Source of the DNA: Opitutaceae bacterium
GTDB taxonomy: Bacteria; Verrucomicrobiota; Verrucomicrobiia; Opitutales; Opitutaceae
NCBI GenBank assembly: GCA_023269455.1
Contig: JAHFTG010000002.1
Span: 1-26,211, forward strand
Direction of reading: 5' to 3'
Length of the DNA stretch: 26,211 bases
The translations under genes were made by a program, and so were the position numbers. Positions 1 to 7,942 of the stretch are shown one piece after another (within the stretch, counting starts at the first letter, position 1; every line of letters begins with the position of its first letter). Below the pieces are notes generated by a model that made no database searches, was not told the DNA's origin, and saw nothing but the letters and a program-made list of their open reading frames with translations.

Positions 1-2270
1 ACGCCGTCGCCCTGGCAACGTTCGCAGCGTCCGCCGCGCACGTTGAAGGAGAAGCGGCTGGCCTTGTAGCCCCGGACCTTGGCGAGCGGCACGGTTGCGA
101 AGAGGTCGCGCAGGAGATCGAGGAGTTTGGTGTAGGTGGCGGGATTCGAGCGCGGGCTGCGGCCGATGGGCGACTGGTCCACCTGCACGAGCTTCTCGAA
201 GAGATCGAGGTTCTCGATGTGGCGGTGTTTGCCGGGGATGGACTTGGCGCCGTTTAATTTTCGCGCGGCGGCGGCGGCGAGGACGTCGTTGACGAGCGTG
301 CTCTTGCCGGAGCCGGACACGCCGGTGACGACAGTGAGCAGGCCGACGGGGAAACGGGCGTCCACGTCGCGGAGGTTGTTGGCGCGGGCTTCGCGCACGG
401 TGAGAAAGGTGCCATTGCTCTTCTTGGTCTTCGCGTCCTTGGTGACGCGGATCTTGCGGGATAGATAAGGGCCGGTGCGAGAGACGCTGGACGGCGCGGC
501 GATGAGGGCGGCAGGCGTTCCCTGGAAGAGGAGTTGTCCGCCCTCGGTGCCGGCCTCGGGGCCGAGCTCGATGATCTCGTCGGCGATGCGCATGGTGTCC
601 TCGTCGTGTTCGACCACGAGGACGGTGTTGCCGCGGTCGCGCAACTCGCGGAGGGTGTCGAGGAGCTTCTGGTTGTCGTGCGGGTGCAGGCCGATGCTGG
701 GTTCGTCGAGGACGTAGATCACGCCCATGAGTCCCATGCCGAGCTGGGTCGCGAGGCGCACGCGCTGGGCCTCGCCACCGGAGAGCGTGTCGTAGTCGCG
801 TTCGAGCGTGAGGTAGCCGAGGCCGGTTTCGAGGAGGAAGCGAAGGCGCTGCTCGATGCCGGTAACGATCTCGCGGAGGGCGTCGCTCTCGCCGAGGGTG
901 GCGACGAGGGAATTGGCGAAGGTGTGGGCGGTGCCGACGTCGAGGGCGAAGAACTCGGGGATGGTTTTCCCGGCGACGCGCACGCCGCCGCTGCGGGCGT
1001 TGAGACGCGTGCCGTGGCACTCGGGGCACTCGCCGCTGACCATGAACGTGGTGAGGCGGGCGCGGAAACCGTCGCTGTCGGTGTCGCGCCAGCTCGTTTC
1101 TAGGTCGGCGAGGATGCCAGGGAACGGCATGGCCTTGGGCTCGCGCATGCGTTTCAGCTTGAAGGCGAACAACCGCTCCCCCGCCCCGTTGAGCAACGTG
1201 TCGCGCACGGCGGCGGGCAGGTCTTTCCACGGGGTGTCGGCGTCGAAGGGGAGCTGCTCGGCGAGCTGCTTGAGCTGGGCGTTGTGCTTGATGATGAGAT
1301 TTTTTCCGCCGATGCGCCACGGCTTGATGGCGCCGCCGCGCACGGATTTCTCGGGGTCGGCGATGACGAGCTCGGGGACGAAGCGGAGCTTGCGGCCGAG
1401 ACCACCGCAGGTGCCGCACGCGCCCTCGGTGTGGTTGAAGGAGAAATGGCGCGGCGTGAGTTTCTCGAACGTGTCGCCGCAGATCTCGCAGGCGAGCGAT
1501 TGGCTGAGAGTGATCTCGCGCCAGGGGGCGTCGGCGGATTTTTGCGCGAGGACGATGGCGCGGTCCTTGCCCTCACGGAAGGCGAGTTCGAGGGAGTCGG
1601 CGAGGCGGCTGCGCTGGTCGGCGCTGGCGACGAGACGGTCGATGACGAGATCGACGCGGATTTCCTTCGAGCCGGCGCCGGTAGGCAGAAGCTTGGGGTC
1701 GTCGAGGTTCTTGATTTCGCCGTCGAGGCGGACGCGTTGAAAGCCGCGCTGACGCAGGCGCGGAAGTTCGTCGCGGAGGACGGATGGTTTCGCGCTGAGG
1801 GCGGGCGCGAGGAGCATGATGCGTTCGCCGGGGACTTCGCGGAGGACGCGGGCGATGTTGTCATCGAGGGAACGGAGAATGACGCGGCCGCCGTCCTTGG
1901 GGCAGCGTTGCTCGCCGTGAAGCGCCCAGAGGAGGCGGGCGTAGTCGGCGATCTCGGTGACGGTGGCGATGGTGCTGCGGGGCGAGCCGCCGCCGGTGCG
2001 CTGCTCGATGGCGAGGACGGGCGACAGGCCGTGGATGAAATCGACGTCAGGCCGCTTGAGTTGCTCCAGGACCTGGCGGGCCTGCGTGGAGAGCGACTCC
2101 ATGTATTTCCGGTAGCCCTCGGCGTAGATGGTGTCGAAGGCGAGCGACGACTTGCCGGACCCGGACGGGCCGGTGATGACCACGAGCTTGCCGCGCGGGA
2201 TGCGCAACTCGAGGTTCTTCAAGTTGTGCTCACGGGCACCTTTGACGTGGATGTGGGTCGCGGCCTGCAT
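1..2270 (-). CDS. uvrA: UvrA, excinuclease ABC subunit A (partial, C-terminal part beyond left edge)
   Basis: UvrA is the damage-sensing ABC-type ATPase of nucleotide excision repair; as a dimer it loads UvrB at lesions in the cytoplasm. The frame is open from an ATG at 2268-2270 to the window edge, giving 756 codons. Visible in order: first Walker A GPSGSGKSS (residues 34-42), the YAEGYRKYMESLS stretch, the CEIC...CGTC zinc module, an ABC signature LSGGEAQRVRLATQLG followed by VIYVLDEPSIGLHPHDN, the second Walker A GVSGSGKST, and the start of the second zinc module GGRCERCQGDG, where the window stops. Full UvrA is usually about 940 residues, so roughly 180 or more are missing; some chlamydial UvrAs are tandem fusions, and the missing end prevents excluding this. 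The N-terminal region reads AIEQRTGGGSPRS where many UvrAs have a variant of IDQKTTSRNPRS. No SOS operator was recognised upstream. Divergent from the transporter gene at 2390. Confidence 0.97.
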   Translation of the reverse strand, partial: MQAATHIHVKGAREHNLKNLELRIPRGKLVVITGPSGSGKSSLAFDTIYAEGYRKYMESLSTQARQVLEQLKRPDVDFIHGLSPVLAIEQRTGGGSPRSTIATVTEIADYARLLWALHGEQRCPKDGGRVILRSLDDNIARVLREVPGERIMLLAPALSAKPSVLRDELPRLRQRGFQRVRLDGEIKNLDDPKLLPTGAGSKEIRVDLVIDRLVASADQRSRLADSLELAFREGKDRAIVLAQKSADAPWREITLSQSLACEICGDTFEKLTPRHFSFNHTEGACGTCGGLGRKLRFVPELVIADPEKSVRGGAIKPWRIGGKNLIIKHNAQLKQLAEQLPFDADTPWKDLPAAVRDTLLNGAGERLFAFKLKRMREPKAMPFPGILADLETSWRDTDSDGFRARLTTFMVSGECPECHGTRLNARSGGVRVAGKTIPEFFALDVGTAHTFANSLVATLGESDALREIVTGIEQRLRFLLETGLGYLTLERDYDTLSGGEAQRVRLATQLGMGLMGVIYVLDEPSIGLHPHDNQKLLDTLRELRDRGNTVLVVEHDEDTMRIADEIIELGPEAGTEGGQLLFQGTPAALIAAPSSVSRTGPYLSRKIRVTKDAKTKKSNGTFLTVREARANNLRDVDARFPVGLLTVVTGVSGSGKSTLVNDVLAAAAARKLNGAKSIPGKHRHIENLDLFEKLVQVDQSPIGRSPRSNPATYTKLLDLLRDLFATVPLAKVRGYKASRFSFNVRGGRCERCQGDG

Positions 2271-2389
2271 ACGGGCAATCGACACGTTATCCAATCCACG
2301 GCGAACGCAAGGCGGCAGACGCGGGCGCGGCTCGAAGTCGCACCCTGTTTCGGCTGGCGTCGGCGGAGAGTCCCGAGTGTTGTCGGGCC

Positions 2390-3547
2390 ATGTCCGAACC
2401 TGAATCTGTCGAACCGCGATTACTGACTCCGGGGCAGCGCCGCACCGTGGGATTTGCCCTCGGCTTCATCGCGCTGGTGGTATCCGTCGCACTGCTGGCC
2501 GGCGTGTTCTGGGTCTTCTCGTTTTTGGTGGGGCGTCTTTCCGGCGTGCTCTGGCCGCTGGCGGTGGCCGGCATCATGGCGCTGATCATGCGCCCGGTCG
2601 TGGAGCTGTTGGAATCGAAACTGAAACTCCGGCGGATGAGCGCGGTGATCGTCCTTTACGGAGCCTTCGTGCTGCTGATCGCGGGCCTGCTTTTTTTGAT
2701 CACGCCTCCGCTGGTCGAACAGGTGCTGGATTTCATCGCGTTCATCCCGACATTTTGGAATCAGGGGTTTCATTACGTCGAGCTGCACTATCCCGACTGG
2801 ATCACCGTCGCGCGAAATCAGATGCAGAACGAGACGGTCAAGAAGATCGTCACCAGCATGCTCGGCGAAGCCCGTCAACTGGCGGAACAGGCCCTGCCCA
2901 CCCTCAAATCCGCCGGACTGGGCGCGCTCTCGATTTTCGGATTCATCACGCATCTCGCGGTGGTGCCCATCTACCTGTTTTTCTTTCTGCTCTCCAGCCG
3001 TGAGCCCGCCAAAAATCTCGGCAAGCACCTGCCTTTCCTGAAGCCCGATCTGCGCGATGACATCGAGTTCCTGGTGGGCGAATTCATCGCCATCGTCGTG
3101 TCATTTTTCCGGGGGCAACTGCTCATCGGCCTGATCATGGGCGCGCTGCTGGCGTTGGGTTTCACGATCGTCGGCCTGAAATTCGGACTCTTCATCGGCC
3201 TCGTGCTGGGCATCCTCAACATCGTGCCTTACCTCGGCACCATCCTCGGCCTGAGCATCGCGCTGCCGCTGGCATTTCTCCAGCCGGGCGGCGGTCCCCA
3301 ACTGGTCGGCCTGGTGCTGGGCGTGTTCTGCCTCGTGCAGATGACGGAGGGCTGGTTCCTCACGCCGAAAATCATGGGGAAACGCACCGGTCTGCATCCG
3401 GTCACGATCATCGTGGCGATCTTCTTCTGGGGCACGGCGCTCGACGGCATCCTCGGCATGGTGCTGGCGATTCCCCTGACGGCGTTTTTCGTGACGGCGT
3501 GGCGTCTTGCCAAGCGAAAGTATTTCCACGACTCGTCGCAGTCCTGA
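2390..3547 (+). CDS. AI-2E/PerM family (DUF20) membrane transporter
   Basis: A 385-residue polytopic inner-membrane protein. The family was named after a proposed autoinducer-2 exporter; members include putative permeases and Na+/H+ antiporters, so the substrate cannot be read from sequence. Hydrophobic helices lie near residues 21-50, 55-75, 80-105, 180-205, 235-300 and 305-370, in the usual 3 + 5 arrangement with a soluble stretch (about 115-175) between. The family's C-terminal hallmarks are present: LNIVPYLGTILGL (about 280-292) and the GWFLTPKIMGKRTGLHP stretch followed by a glycine-rich helix. The ATG at 2390 has no recognisable Shine-Dalgarno sequence. It leads a run of four same-strand membrane or envelope genes (gap to the next gene 9 bp), suggesting an operon. 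Confidence 0.93.
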   Translation: MSEPESVEPRLLTPGQRRTVGFALGFIALVVSVALLAGVFWVFSFLVGRLSGVLWPLAVAGIMALIMRPVVELLESKLKLRRMSAVIVLYGAFVLLIAGLLFLITPPLVEQVLDFIAFIPTFWNQGFHYVELHYPDWITVARNQMQNETVKKIVTSMLGEARQLAEQALPTLKSAGLGALSIFGFITHLAVVPIYLFFFLLSSREPAKNLGKHLPFLKPDLRDDIEFLVGEFIAIVVSFFRGQLLIGLIMGALLALGFTIVGLKFGLFIGLVLGILNIVPYLGTILGLSIALPLAFLQPGGGPQLVGLVLGVFCLVQMTEGWFLTPKIMGKRTGLHPVTIIVAIFFWGTALDGILGMVLAIPLTAFFVTAWRLAKRKYFHDSSQS

Positions 3548-3556
3548 GCACCGCTC

Positions 3557-3862
3557 ATGAGCCGCCCGCATCTGCCGCCTCCGAAAGAATGTGCGCAGTG
3601 CGGCGCATCCATTCCGCGAAAAGCCCGCGCCTGCCCCGCATGCGGGGCCGATGAACGCACCGGCTGGCGCGAGACTTCGATCTACGACGGGCTCGATCTG
3701 CCGGAGGAGGCTTTCGCCGAGGACGCGGACTCGGGCAACTCACCCGGGAACAAACGACACATCTCACGACGCGACGTCGCCGGGCTGGCTTGGTATTGGT
3801 GGGTGATCGGCGTGATGATGTTATTTACCCTCGGGTTTGGCGTGCTAGGCTTACTCCGATGA
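3557..3862 (+). CDS. Small zinc-ribbon protein with C-terminal membrane anchor
   Basis: A 101-residue protein. Residues 12-29 hold two knuckles, CAQC (C12, C15) and CPAC (C26, C29), a rubredoxin-like zinc ribbon. An acidic linker (about 45-62) follows, then a basic patch KRHISRRD and one hydrophobic helix (about 79-100) ending at the C-terminus. This is a tail-anchored layout with the ribbon in the cytoplasm by the positive-inside rule. Function unknown: zinc-ribbon/transmembrane proteins of this sort are common and varied. The stop codon overlaps the next gene's start as ATGA at 3859-3862, so translation of the two is probably coupled. Confidence 0.85.
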   Translation: MSRPHLPPPKECAQCGASIPRKARACPACGADERTGWRETSIYDGLDLPEEAFAEDADSGNSPGNKRHISRRDVAGLAWYWWVIGVMMLFTLGFGVLGLLR

Positions 3863-4275
3863 ACCTTCGCTGGAAAAAACTGGATTCGTTTTCCGACTTC
3901 GGACTGTTGATCATACGCGTCGGCGTCGGGGCGCTTTTTATGATCGTGCACGGGTTCCCCAAACTCGCGGGCGGACCGAGCGCGTGGGCGTCGGTCGGAC
4001 GTGCGGTGAGTTATCTCGGCATTAATTTTGGCTACACCGGCTGGGGCCTGGCGGCGACGGTGGCGGAAACGCTGGGCGGGCTGTTGTTCATCGTCGGCTG
4101 CGCGCACCGGCCGGCCGCGCTCGCGCTCTTCACGACGATGACGGTTGCCGCGATCTGGAAGTATTACCCGTTCGGCGGCTGGGACGCGGCCGCGCATCCG
4201 GCGGCGATGGCGGTGGTGTGTCTCGGGCTCTTCTTCACCGGTCCGGGCAAATACTCCATCGATGCGAAAAGTTGA
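3859..4275 (+). CDS. DoxX-like four-helix membrane protein
   Basis: A 138-residue membrane protein with four hydrophobic helices (about 13-33, 54-80, 84-102, 112-130). The first helix ends in LIIRVGVGALFMIVHGFPKL, the arginine and HG..KL pattern typical of the DoxX/SURF4-like family. Members are named after a subunit linked to terminal quinol oxidase in archaea; most bacterial ones are uncharacterised. An upstream in-frame start at 3790 exists, but it adds a charged non-conserved tail inside the preceding gene, while the ATG at 3859 gives the ATGA overlap and the expected length. The gene overlaps or nearly touches its neighbours on both sides. Confidence 0.87.
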   Translation: MNLRWKKLDSFSDFGLLIIRVGVGALFMIVHGFPKLAGGPSAWASVGRAVSYLGINFGYTGWGLAATVAETLGGLLFIVGCAHRPAALALFTTMTVAAIWKYYPFGGWDAAAHPAAMAVVCLGLFFTGPGKYSIDAKS

Positions 4276-4309
4276 ACCTTCGTCCGCCGCGCGGGGTCTT
4301 CATCGAAGC

Positions 4310-5107
4310 ATGGTGGTTGTTCGCTTTATGTTTCTCGGGCTCGCGTTGGCGTTGGTTTGGACGCTGCGCGCGGAGTCGGTTAACCCGCTGCATGACGGCG
4401 AGAGTTACGATTTCCATGTGAGCTGGGGGCCGTTTTTCGGAGCAGGCGAAATCAGCCTGAAGGCGGCAAAGGAAACCAGCGACGGGCTCAACCGCCTTCG
4501 CATCACCACGCGCACCAGCAGCCGGGGCGTGATACGGATGCTTTTCCCTTTTGATGGATCGGGGGATTCGATTTTCGACGAACGCGACGGGCGGTTGCTC
4601 GAGGCGCACGCCACGACGCAGGCGCGAAAGGATAAGACCGATGCCTCGATCTTCTTTGATTACACGAAGGCCGAGGCGGTTTACACCGATCATCTCAAGC
4701 CCACGCGCAGCACGACGCTGCCGGTGCCGCCGGGGCATTTTTCGGATTTCATCACGACGCTCATCCAAGCGCGCCAGTGGAACCTCATGCCGGGACAATC
4801 CCGCGAGGTGCATGTGCTGTTCGACAACGAATTCTACCACCTGAACATCACCGCCGAGCGCATCGAGACCATCGGCACGGCGGACGGCAAAAAATCCGCG
4901 TTGCTGCTCATCCCTCGCATGGTGGGCAAGCCGAAGGGAATGTTTCGCAAGGGCGGCGAGGTGCGCGTGTGGATCGCGGACGACGCGGAGCACCTGCCCG
5001 TGCGCTTCGAGGTAAAGCTTCAGATCGGCACGGCGGTGGCGTTGCTCACCGCGCACTCCGATCCACTCGGCGCGCCGGTAGCCGTGGTGGTGGCGGCGAC
5101 GCCATGA
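4310..5107 (+). CDS. Exported DUF3108-family protein
   Basis: A 265-residue protein of the DUF3108 type. The start at 4310 gives a signal peptide: MVVVR, a hydrophobic core FMFLGLALALVW, and a likely cleavage after RAES near residue 23. The mature part is predicted beta-rich and carries family-like segments: LHDGESYDFHVSWGPFFGAG (about 27-46), GRLLEAHATT and a late GEVRVWIADDAEHLPVRFEV strand-pair. DUF3108 proteins are periplasmic or outer-membrane-facing and of unknown function. An in-frame ATG at 4262 inside the end of the DoxX gene is an alternative start, and 4328 is another; only 4310 and 4328 place the signal peptide at the N-terminus. The last 62 bp overlap the glycosylase gene on the other strand. 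Confidence 0.85.
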   Translation: MVVVRFMFLGLALALVWTLRAESVNPLHDGESYDFHVSWGPFFGAGEISLKAAKETSDGLNRLRITTRTSSRGVIRMLFPFDGSGDSIFDERDGRLLEAHATTQARKDKTDASIFFDYTKAEAVYTDHLKPTRSTTLPVPPGHFSDFITTLIQARQWNLMPGQSREVHVLFDNEFYHLNITAERIETIGTADGKKSALLLIPRMVGKPKGMFRKGGEVRVWIADDAEHLPVRFEVKLQIGTAVALLTAHSDPLGAPVAVVVAATP

Positions 5108-5636
5108 CCTCAGGTTCGTAGGTAAACCGCCACGGCTTCGCCGCCCACACCGGCCCGGCGTAGTCCACCCCGATGCGCGGCGTGGCGCGGATTTTTTCTG
5201 GCGATGGTTGGAAGCCGTCGTCCTCCAGCCACAGACCGCTCGCGGGCGTGGCGGGGCATCCGTTAAACCGACGATTGATTCCGAATTTTCGCGTGAGCCG
5301 CCCCGGGCCGGCGACCGCCTCGACGCTGCGGATGAGAACGGCGGAAGGTTGCCCCTGCGGACCGGTGACGAGGTTGAGCATTTCGTGAATGCCATAACAC
5401 AAATAAACATACCAGACGCCGCCCGCCGCATACATCACTTCGGTGCGCGGCGTGCGGGCGCGGCTCGCGTGACAGGCCCGGTCATCCTCGCCGTGATAGG
5501 CCTCCGTCTCGCAGATGCGCGAGCGGTGCAAAACCCCGGCGGCGTCAACGGTCACGAGCGTCTTCCCGAGTAGCCAGCGGGCCAAGGCAACCGTATTTTT
5601 CGATTGGACGACTTTGGCTTCTATTACGCGGCGCAT
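5046..5636 (-). CDS. mpg: 3-methyladenine DNA glycosylase (AAG/MPG family)
   Basis: A 196-residue enzyme of base-excision repair that removes alkylated purines such as 3-methyladenine from DNA. The active-site region is intact: ICETEAYHGEDDRACHAS (residues 41-58). Aligning with human AAG, E45 matches the catalytic Glu125, Y47 matches Tyr127 and H56 matches His136. YVYLCYGIHEMLNLVTGP (about 76-93) and the PGRLTRKFGI segment (111-120) are also family hallmarks, followed by TPRIGV and PWRF near the C-terminus. After PWRF the protein ends in an unusual proline/arginine-rich tail (PPPPRLPARR), encoded exactly in the region that overlaps the convergent DUF3108 gene. The start at 5634-5636 is 43 bp from the divergent transporter gene. 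Confidence 0.95.
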   Translation of the reverse strand: MRRVIEAKVVQSKNTVALARWLLGKTLVTVDAAGVLHRSRICETEAYHGEDDRACHASRARTPRTEVMYAAGGVWYVYLCYGIHEMLNLVTGPQGQPSAVLIRSVEAVAGPGRLTRKFGINRRFNGCPATPASGLWLEDDGFQPSPEKIRATPRIGVDYAGPVWAAKPWRFTYEPEVMASPPPPRLPARRVDRSAR

Positions 5637-5679
5637 GCGGATTGGATGGACGGCTTAACGCTCCGCCCACCCTCCCGCA

Positions 5680-7050
5680 ATGCCCGCCTCACCTCTTCGC
5701 CGCAATCTGCGCCTGTGCATCTACGAGGGTCTCGCGGCCACGCCGATCGTCTATCTGTTGCAGCCGGGCAACTTCATCATCGCGGCGTTACTCGTGGAGC
5801 GGTTTCACCTGCCGCCGGATCTTTACGGACTCATCGTGTCGCTGCCGTTTTGGGGGAATTTCGCGCAGGCGTTTCTCATGCCGTTCATAAACACCTGGCT
5901 CTCGCCCAAGGGCGTGTCGGTCGTATCTTCATCACTCCAGGCGCTTTGCTGGACGGGGCTTGCGGTGATGCTTTCGTTTCTGCCGACCGATCATCCCGAG
6001 AAGAGCGGGCCTTGGTTTTTCGCGCTGTTCGCGATCTCGGCGGCCATTACCTCGCTGACCGGCGTGAGCTGGACGTCGTGGGTGCAGGAGTGGATTCCGG
6101 TGCGATTGCGCGGGAAGTTCTTCGGCACGCGCAACCGCCTGCTGCAAACCGCCCAGGTCGTTTTCCTGCTGGCGACCGGCCTGCTGATCAGCCGGATGTC
6201 CGGCTCGATCCTCGCCTTCCAATGCCTGCTGGCCGGCGTCGTGTTGTTCCGCGTGGGCTCGGTTCTGCTCCAGAGAAAAATCAGCTCGGACGCACCGGAA
6301 ATCGTCAGGCTCGAAGCGAAGACTCCGTGGAGCGTTCAATTGAAAACCCTCTTGAAACGGCCCGCGTTTTTGTGGCTGGTCGCTTACGGGGCCGCGTGGG
6401 GATTCTCGGCGAGCTGCTTCGGGCCTTTTTATCCGCTGTTCATGTATAACAGCCTCGGCCTTTCCATCCAGCACGTAGGGCTGCTGGTGGTGCTCGCCAG
6501 CGTGGGCGGAGCCGTCTCGTCGCCGGCGTGGGGCGCGCTCGCCGACCGCTTCGGCAACAAACCGGTGATGTTGTTCTGCATGATCGCCTGGCAGATTCAA
6601 AATTTCCTCTGGTGTGTAATCACGCCGGAAAACTTCTGGCTGCTGCACGTGATGTGGGTGTTTGGCGGCGTCATGGGCGCAGGTTTCGTGCTGTCGATGT
6701 TCAACCTCCTGCTCAAAGTCATCCCCCCCGAGGCCAAGACTCTAGCCATCAGCGTAAACCTCGCAGTCACCTCCCTCGTCACCGCTGTCGCCCCGATCAT
6801 CGGCGGCGTGGTTCTTAGACGCTTGCTGGCGGGCGACGAGGCTCCGCTCCTCGTTTATCATCGCGTGTTTCTCATGCAGCCCGCGCTGGCCCTGCTCTCG
6901 TGCCTGTTGCTCGTAAAAGTCCATGAACCCTCCGCCAGTCCTCTCGCCAGCGTCGCCGGCGCCATGCGCAACATCCGCACGCTCAGCAGCCTGTTTGGGG
7001 TGAGCTTTCTCGTGGATTATATGTTCGTGAAACCAGCGCGCAAACGGTGA
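5680..7050 (+). CDS. Major facilitator superfamily transporter
   Basis: A 456-residue inner-membrane protein with about 12 hydrophobic helices in two halves separated by a hydrophilic loop around residues 207-225. The loop between the second-half helices carries WGALADRFGNKPVM (about 286-299), a form of MFS motif A (GxxxDRxGxR/K). A similar, weaker signature appears in the first half (WVQEWIPVRLRGKFFGTRN). The substrate cannot be inferred; the sequence is not recognisably a sugar, drug or peptide transporter. The start at 5680 has no Shine-Dalgarno sequence. The gene is divergent from mpg with only 43 bp between start codons, so any promoters there overlap. Confidence 0.9.
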   Translation: MPASPLRRNLRLCIYEGLAATPIVYLLQPGNFIIAALLVERFHLPPDLYGLIVSLPFWGNFAQAFLMPFINTWLSPKGVSVVSSSLQALCWTGLAVMLSFLPTDHPEKSGPWFFALFAISAAITSLTGVSWTSWVQEWIPVRLRGKFFGTRNRLLQTAQVVFLLATGLLISRMSGSILAFQCLLAGVVLFRVGSVLLQRKISSDAPEIVRLEAKTPWSVQLKTLLKRPAFLWLVAYGAAWGFSASCFGPFYPLFMYNSLGLSIQHVGLLVVLASVGGAVSSPAWGALADRFGNKPVMLFCMIAWQIQNFLWCVITPENFWLLHVMWVFGGVMGAGFVLSMFNLLLKVIPPEAKTLAISVNLAVTSLVTAVAPIIGGVVLRRLLAGDEAPLLVYHRVFLMQPALALLSCLLLVKVHEPSASPLASVAGAMRNIRTLSSLFGVSFLVDYMFVKPARKR

Positions 7051-7197
7051 GCAAACCGCGCGTTGCCCCGATTTGCCCCACGTCGCGCCCTTGGGTTTGC
7101 CTTGCGTTGCAGACGCAGCGATACAGCAAGGAACGGATTGAGAATTTGGCCGTGAACTCCTTGCCCTGATTCCGGTCCTAACTTCGCCCAATCTTTT

Positions 7198-7866
7198 ATG
7201 AAAAAACCCGTAATCATCGCCATCGTCGTCATCCTGGTGGCCCTCCTCGCCGTCTTTGGCTTCAAATTCTACAAGCACCAATCGGAAAAAGCCTTGGCCG
7301 AACAGCGTGAGGCCGCCGACAAAGCCGAGCAAGCCCGCCTGCAAGCTGAAGCTGCCAAGCAAGCCGACGCCGAGGCGGAAGCCCACCGGCTCGCTGCATT
7401 GAAGGCGCAAAAAGAAGCCGAAGCCTCCGCGCTCCAACTCGAAAAAATGCGCGCCGACCAAGCCGCGGCCGAGGCCGCCCGCCTCGCCGCCGAGAAGGAA
7501 GCCGCCACCGCCGAGGCCGAACGAATCCGCCTGGCGAAAGAAAAAGAATCGCTCGACAGCGAAGCCCGTCGTCTGGCCGAACAGCGCGAGAAGGATGCCT
7601 CCATCGCCGATGCCGCGCGCCGCGAAGCCTTGATCAAGCTGGCCGCCGACGAGCAGCAGAAACGTGAACTCGCCGATCGTGAAGCCGCCCGCCTCGCCGC
7701 GCTCAAGGCCCAGCAAGCGATGGAAGAACAGGCCGCCAAACGCGTCTATCTTAACAAGGCGGTCCTCCCGGCTGACTATAAGCGCCGCGAACATTACTAC
7801 ATGACCATCGACATGCTGAACGCCGCCCCGCTCCCGCCCGCCAAGCCCGCGCCGGCCAATCCGTAA
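7198..7866 (+). CDS. Membrane-anchored Ala/Glu-rich coiled-coil protein, function unknown
   Basis: A 222-residue protein. Residues 4-23 (PVIIAIVVILVALLAVFGFK) form one N-terminal membrane helix or uncleaved anchor. Residues about 28-195 are almost entirely A, E, K, R, Q and L in a continuous heptad-like pattern (repeats of the LAAEK/EAARLA type), a long coiled coil resembling the middle part of TolA. The last 27 residues are different (VLPADYKRREHYYMTIDMLN, then a Pro/Ala tail) and may form a small terminal segment. Low-complexity coiled coils match many unrelated proteins, so no function is assigned. It is a single-gene unit ended by the shared hairpin at 7886-7919. Confidence 0.82.
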   Translation: MKKPVIIAIVVILVALLAVFGFKFYKHQSEKALAEQREAADKAEQARLQAEAAKQADAEAEAHRLAALKAQKEAEASALQLEKMRADQAAAEAARLAAEKEAATAEAERIRLAKEKESLDSEARRLAEQREKDASIADAARREALIKLAADEQQKRELADREAARLAALKAQQAMEEQAAKRVYLNKAVLPADYKRREHYYMTIDMLNAAPLPPAKPAPANP

Positions 7867-7885
7867 AGCCTCCGCCTAGGGCAAC

Positions 7886-7919
7886 AAAAAGCGCCGGTTT
7901 AATCACCGGCGCTTTTTTT
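7886..7919. terminator. Bidirectional Rho-independent terminator
   Basis: An 8-bp GC-rich stem, GCGCCGGT (7891-7898) with ACCGGCGC (7905-7912), closes a 6-nt loop. It is flanked by an A-run (7886-7890) and a T-run (7913-7919) that extend the stem. It lies 20 bp after the coiled-coil gene's stop and 24 bp before the stop of the convergent gene, so it can end transcription from both sides. Confidence 0.9.
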
Positions 7920-7942
7920 GTGCCCGTGCTTCGCGAGCGAGA

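Noticed and set aside
2271..2389. SOS (LexA) box before uvrA
   Set aside because: No palindrome resembling a known LexA operator could be recognised in this 119-bp gap.
534..2426. Long plus-strand open frames opposite uvrA
   Set aside because: The minus-strand frame encodes an unmistakable UvrA. The opposite frames are Gly/Ala/Glu/Val/Asp-rich mirror translations, common antisense to GC-rich genes.
4235..5431. 398-codon minus-strand open frame across DUF3108 and mpg
   Set aside because: It covers the coding region of the DUF3108 gene and part of mpg in a different frame, with Arg/His-rich non-protein-like composition.
7051..7197. Possible small RNA or terminator after the MFS gene
   Set aside because: Only a 6-bp CCTTGC/GCAAGG pairing with a 20-nt loop and no T-run. 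Nothing convincing is seen in this gap.
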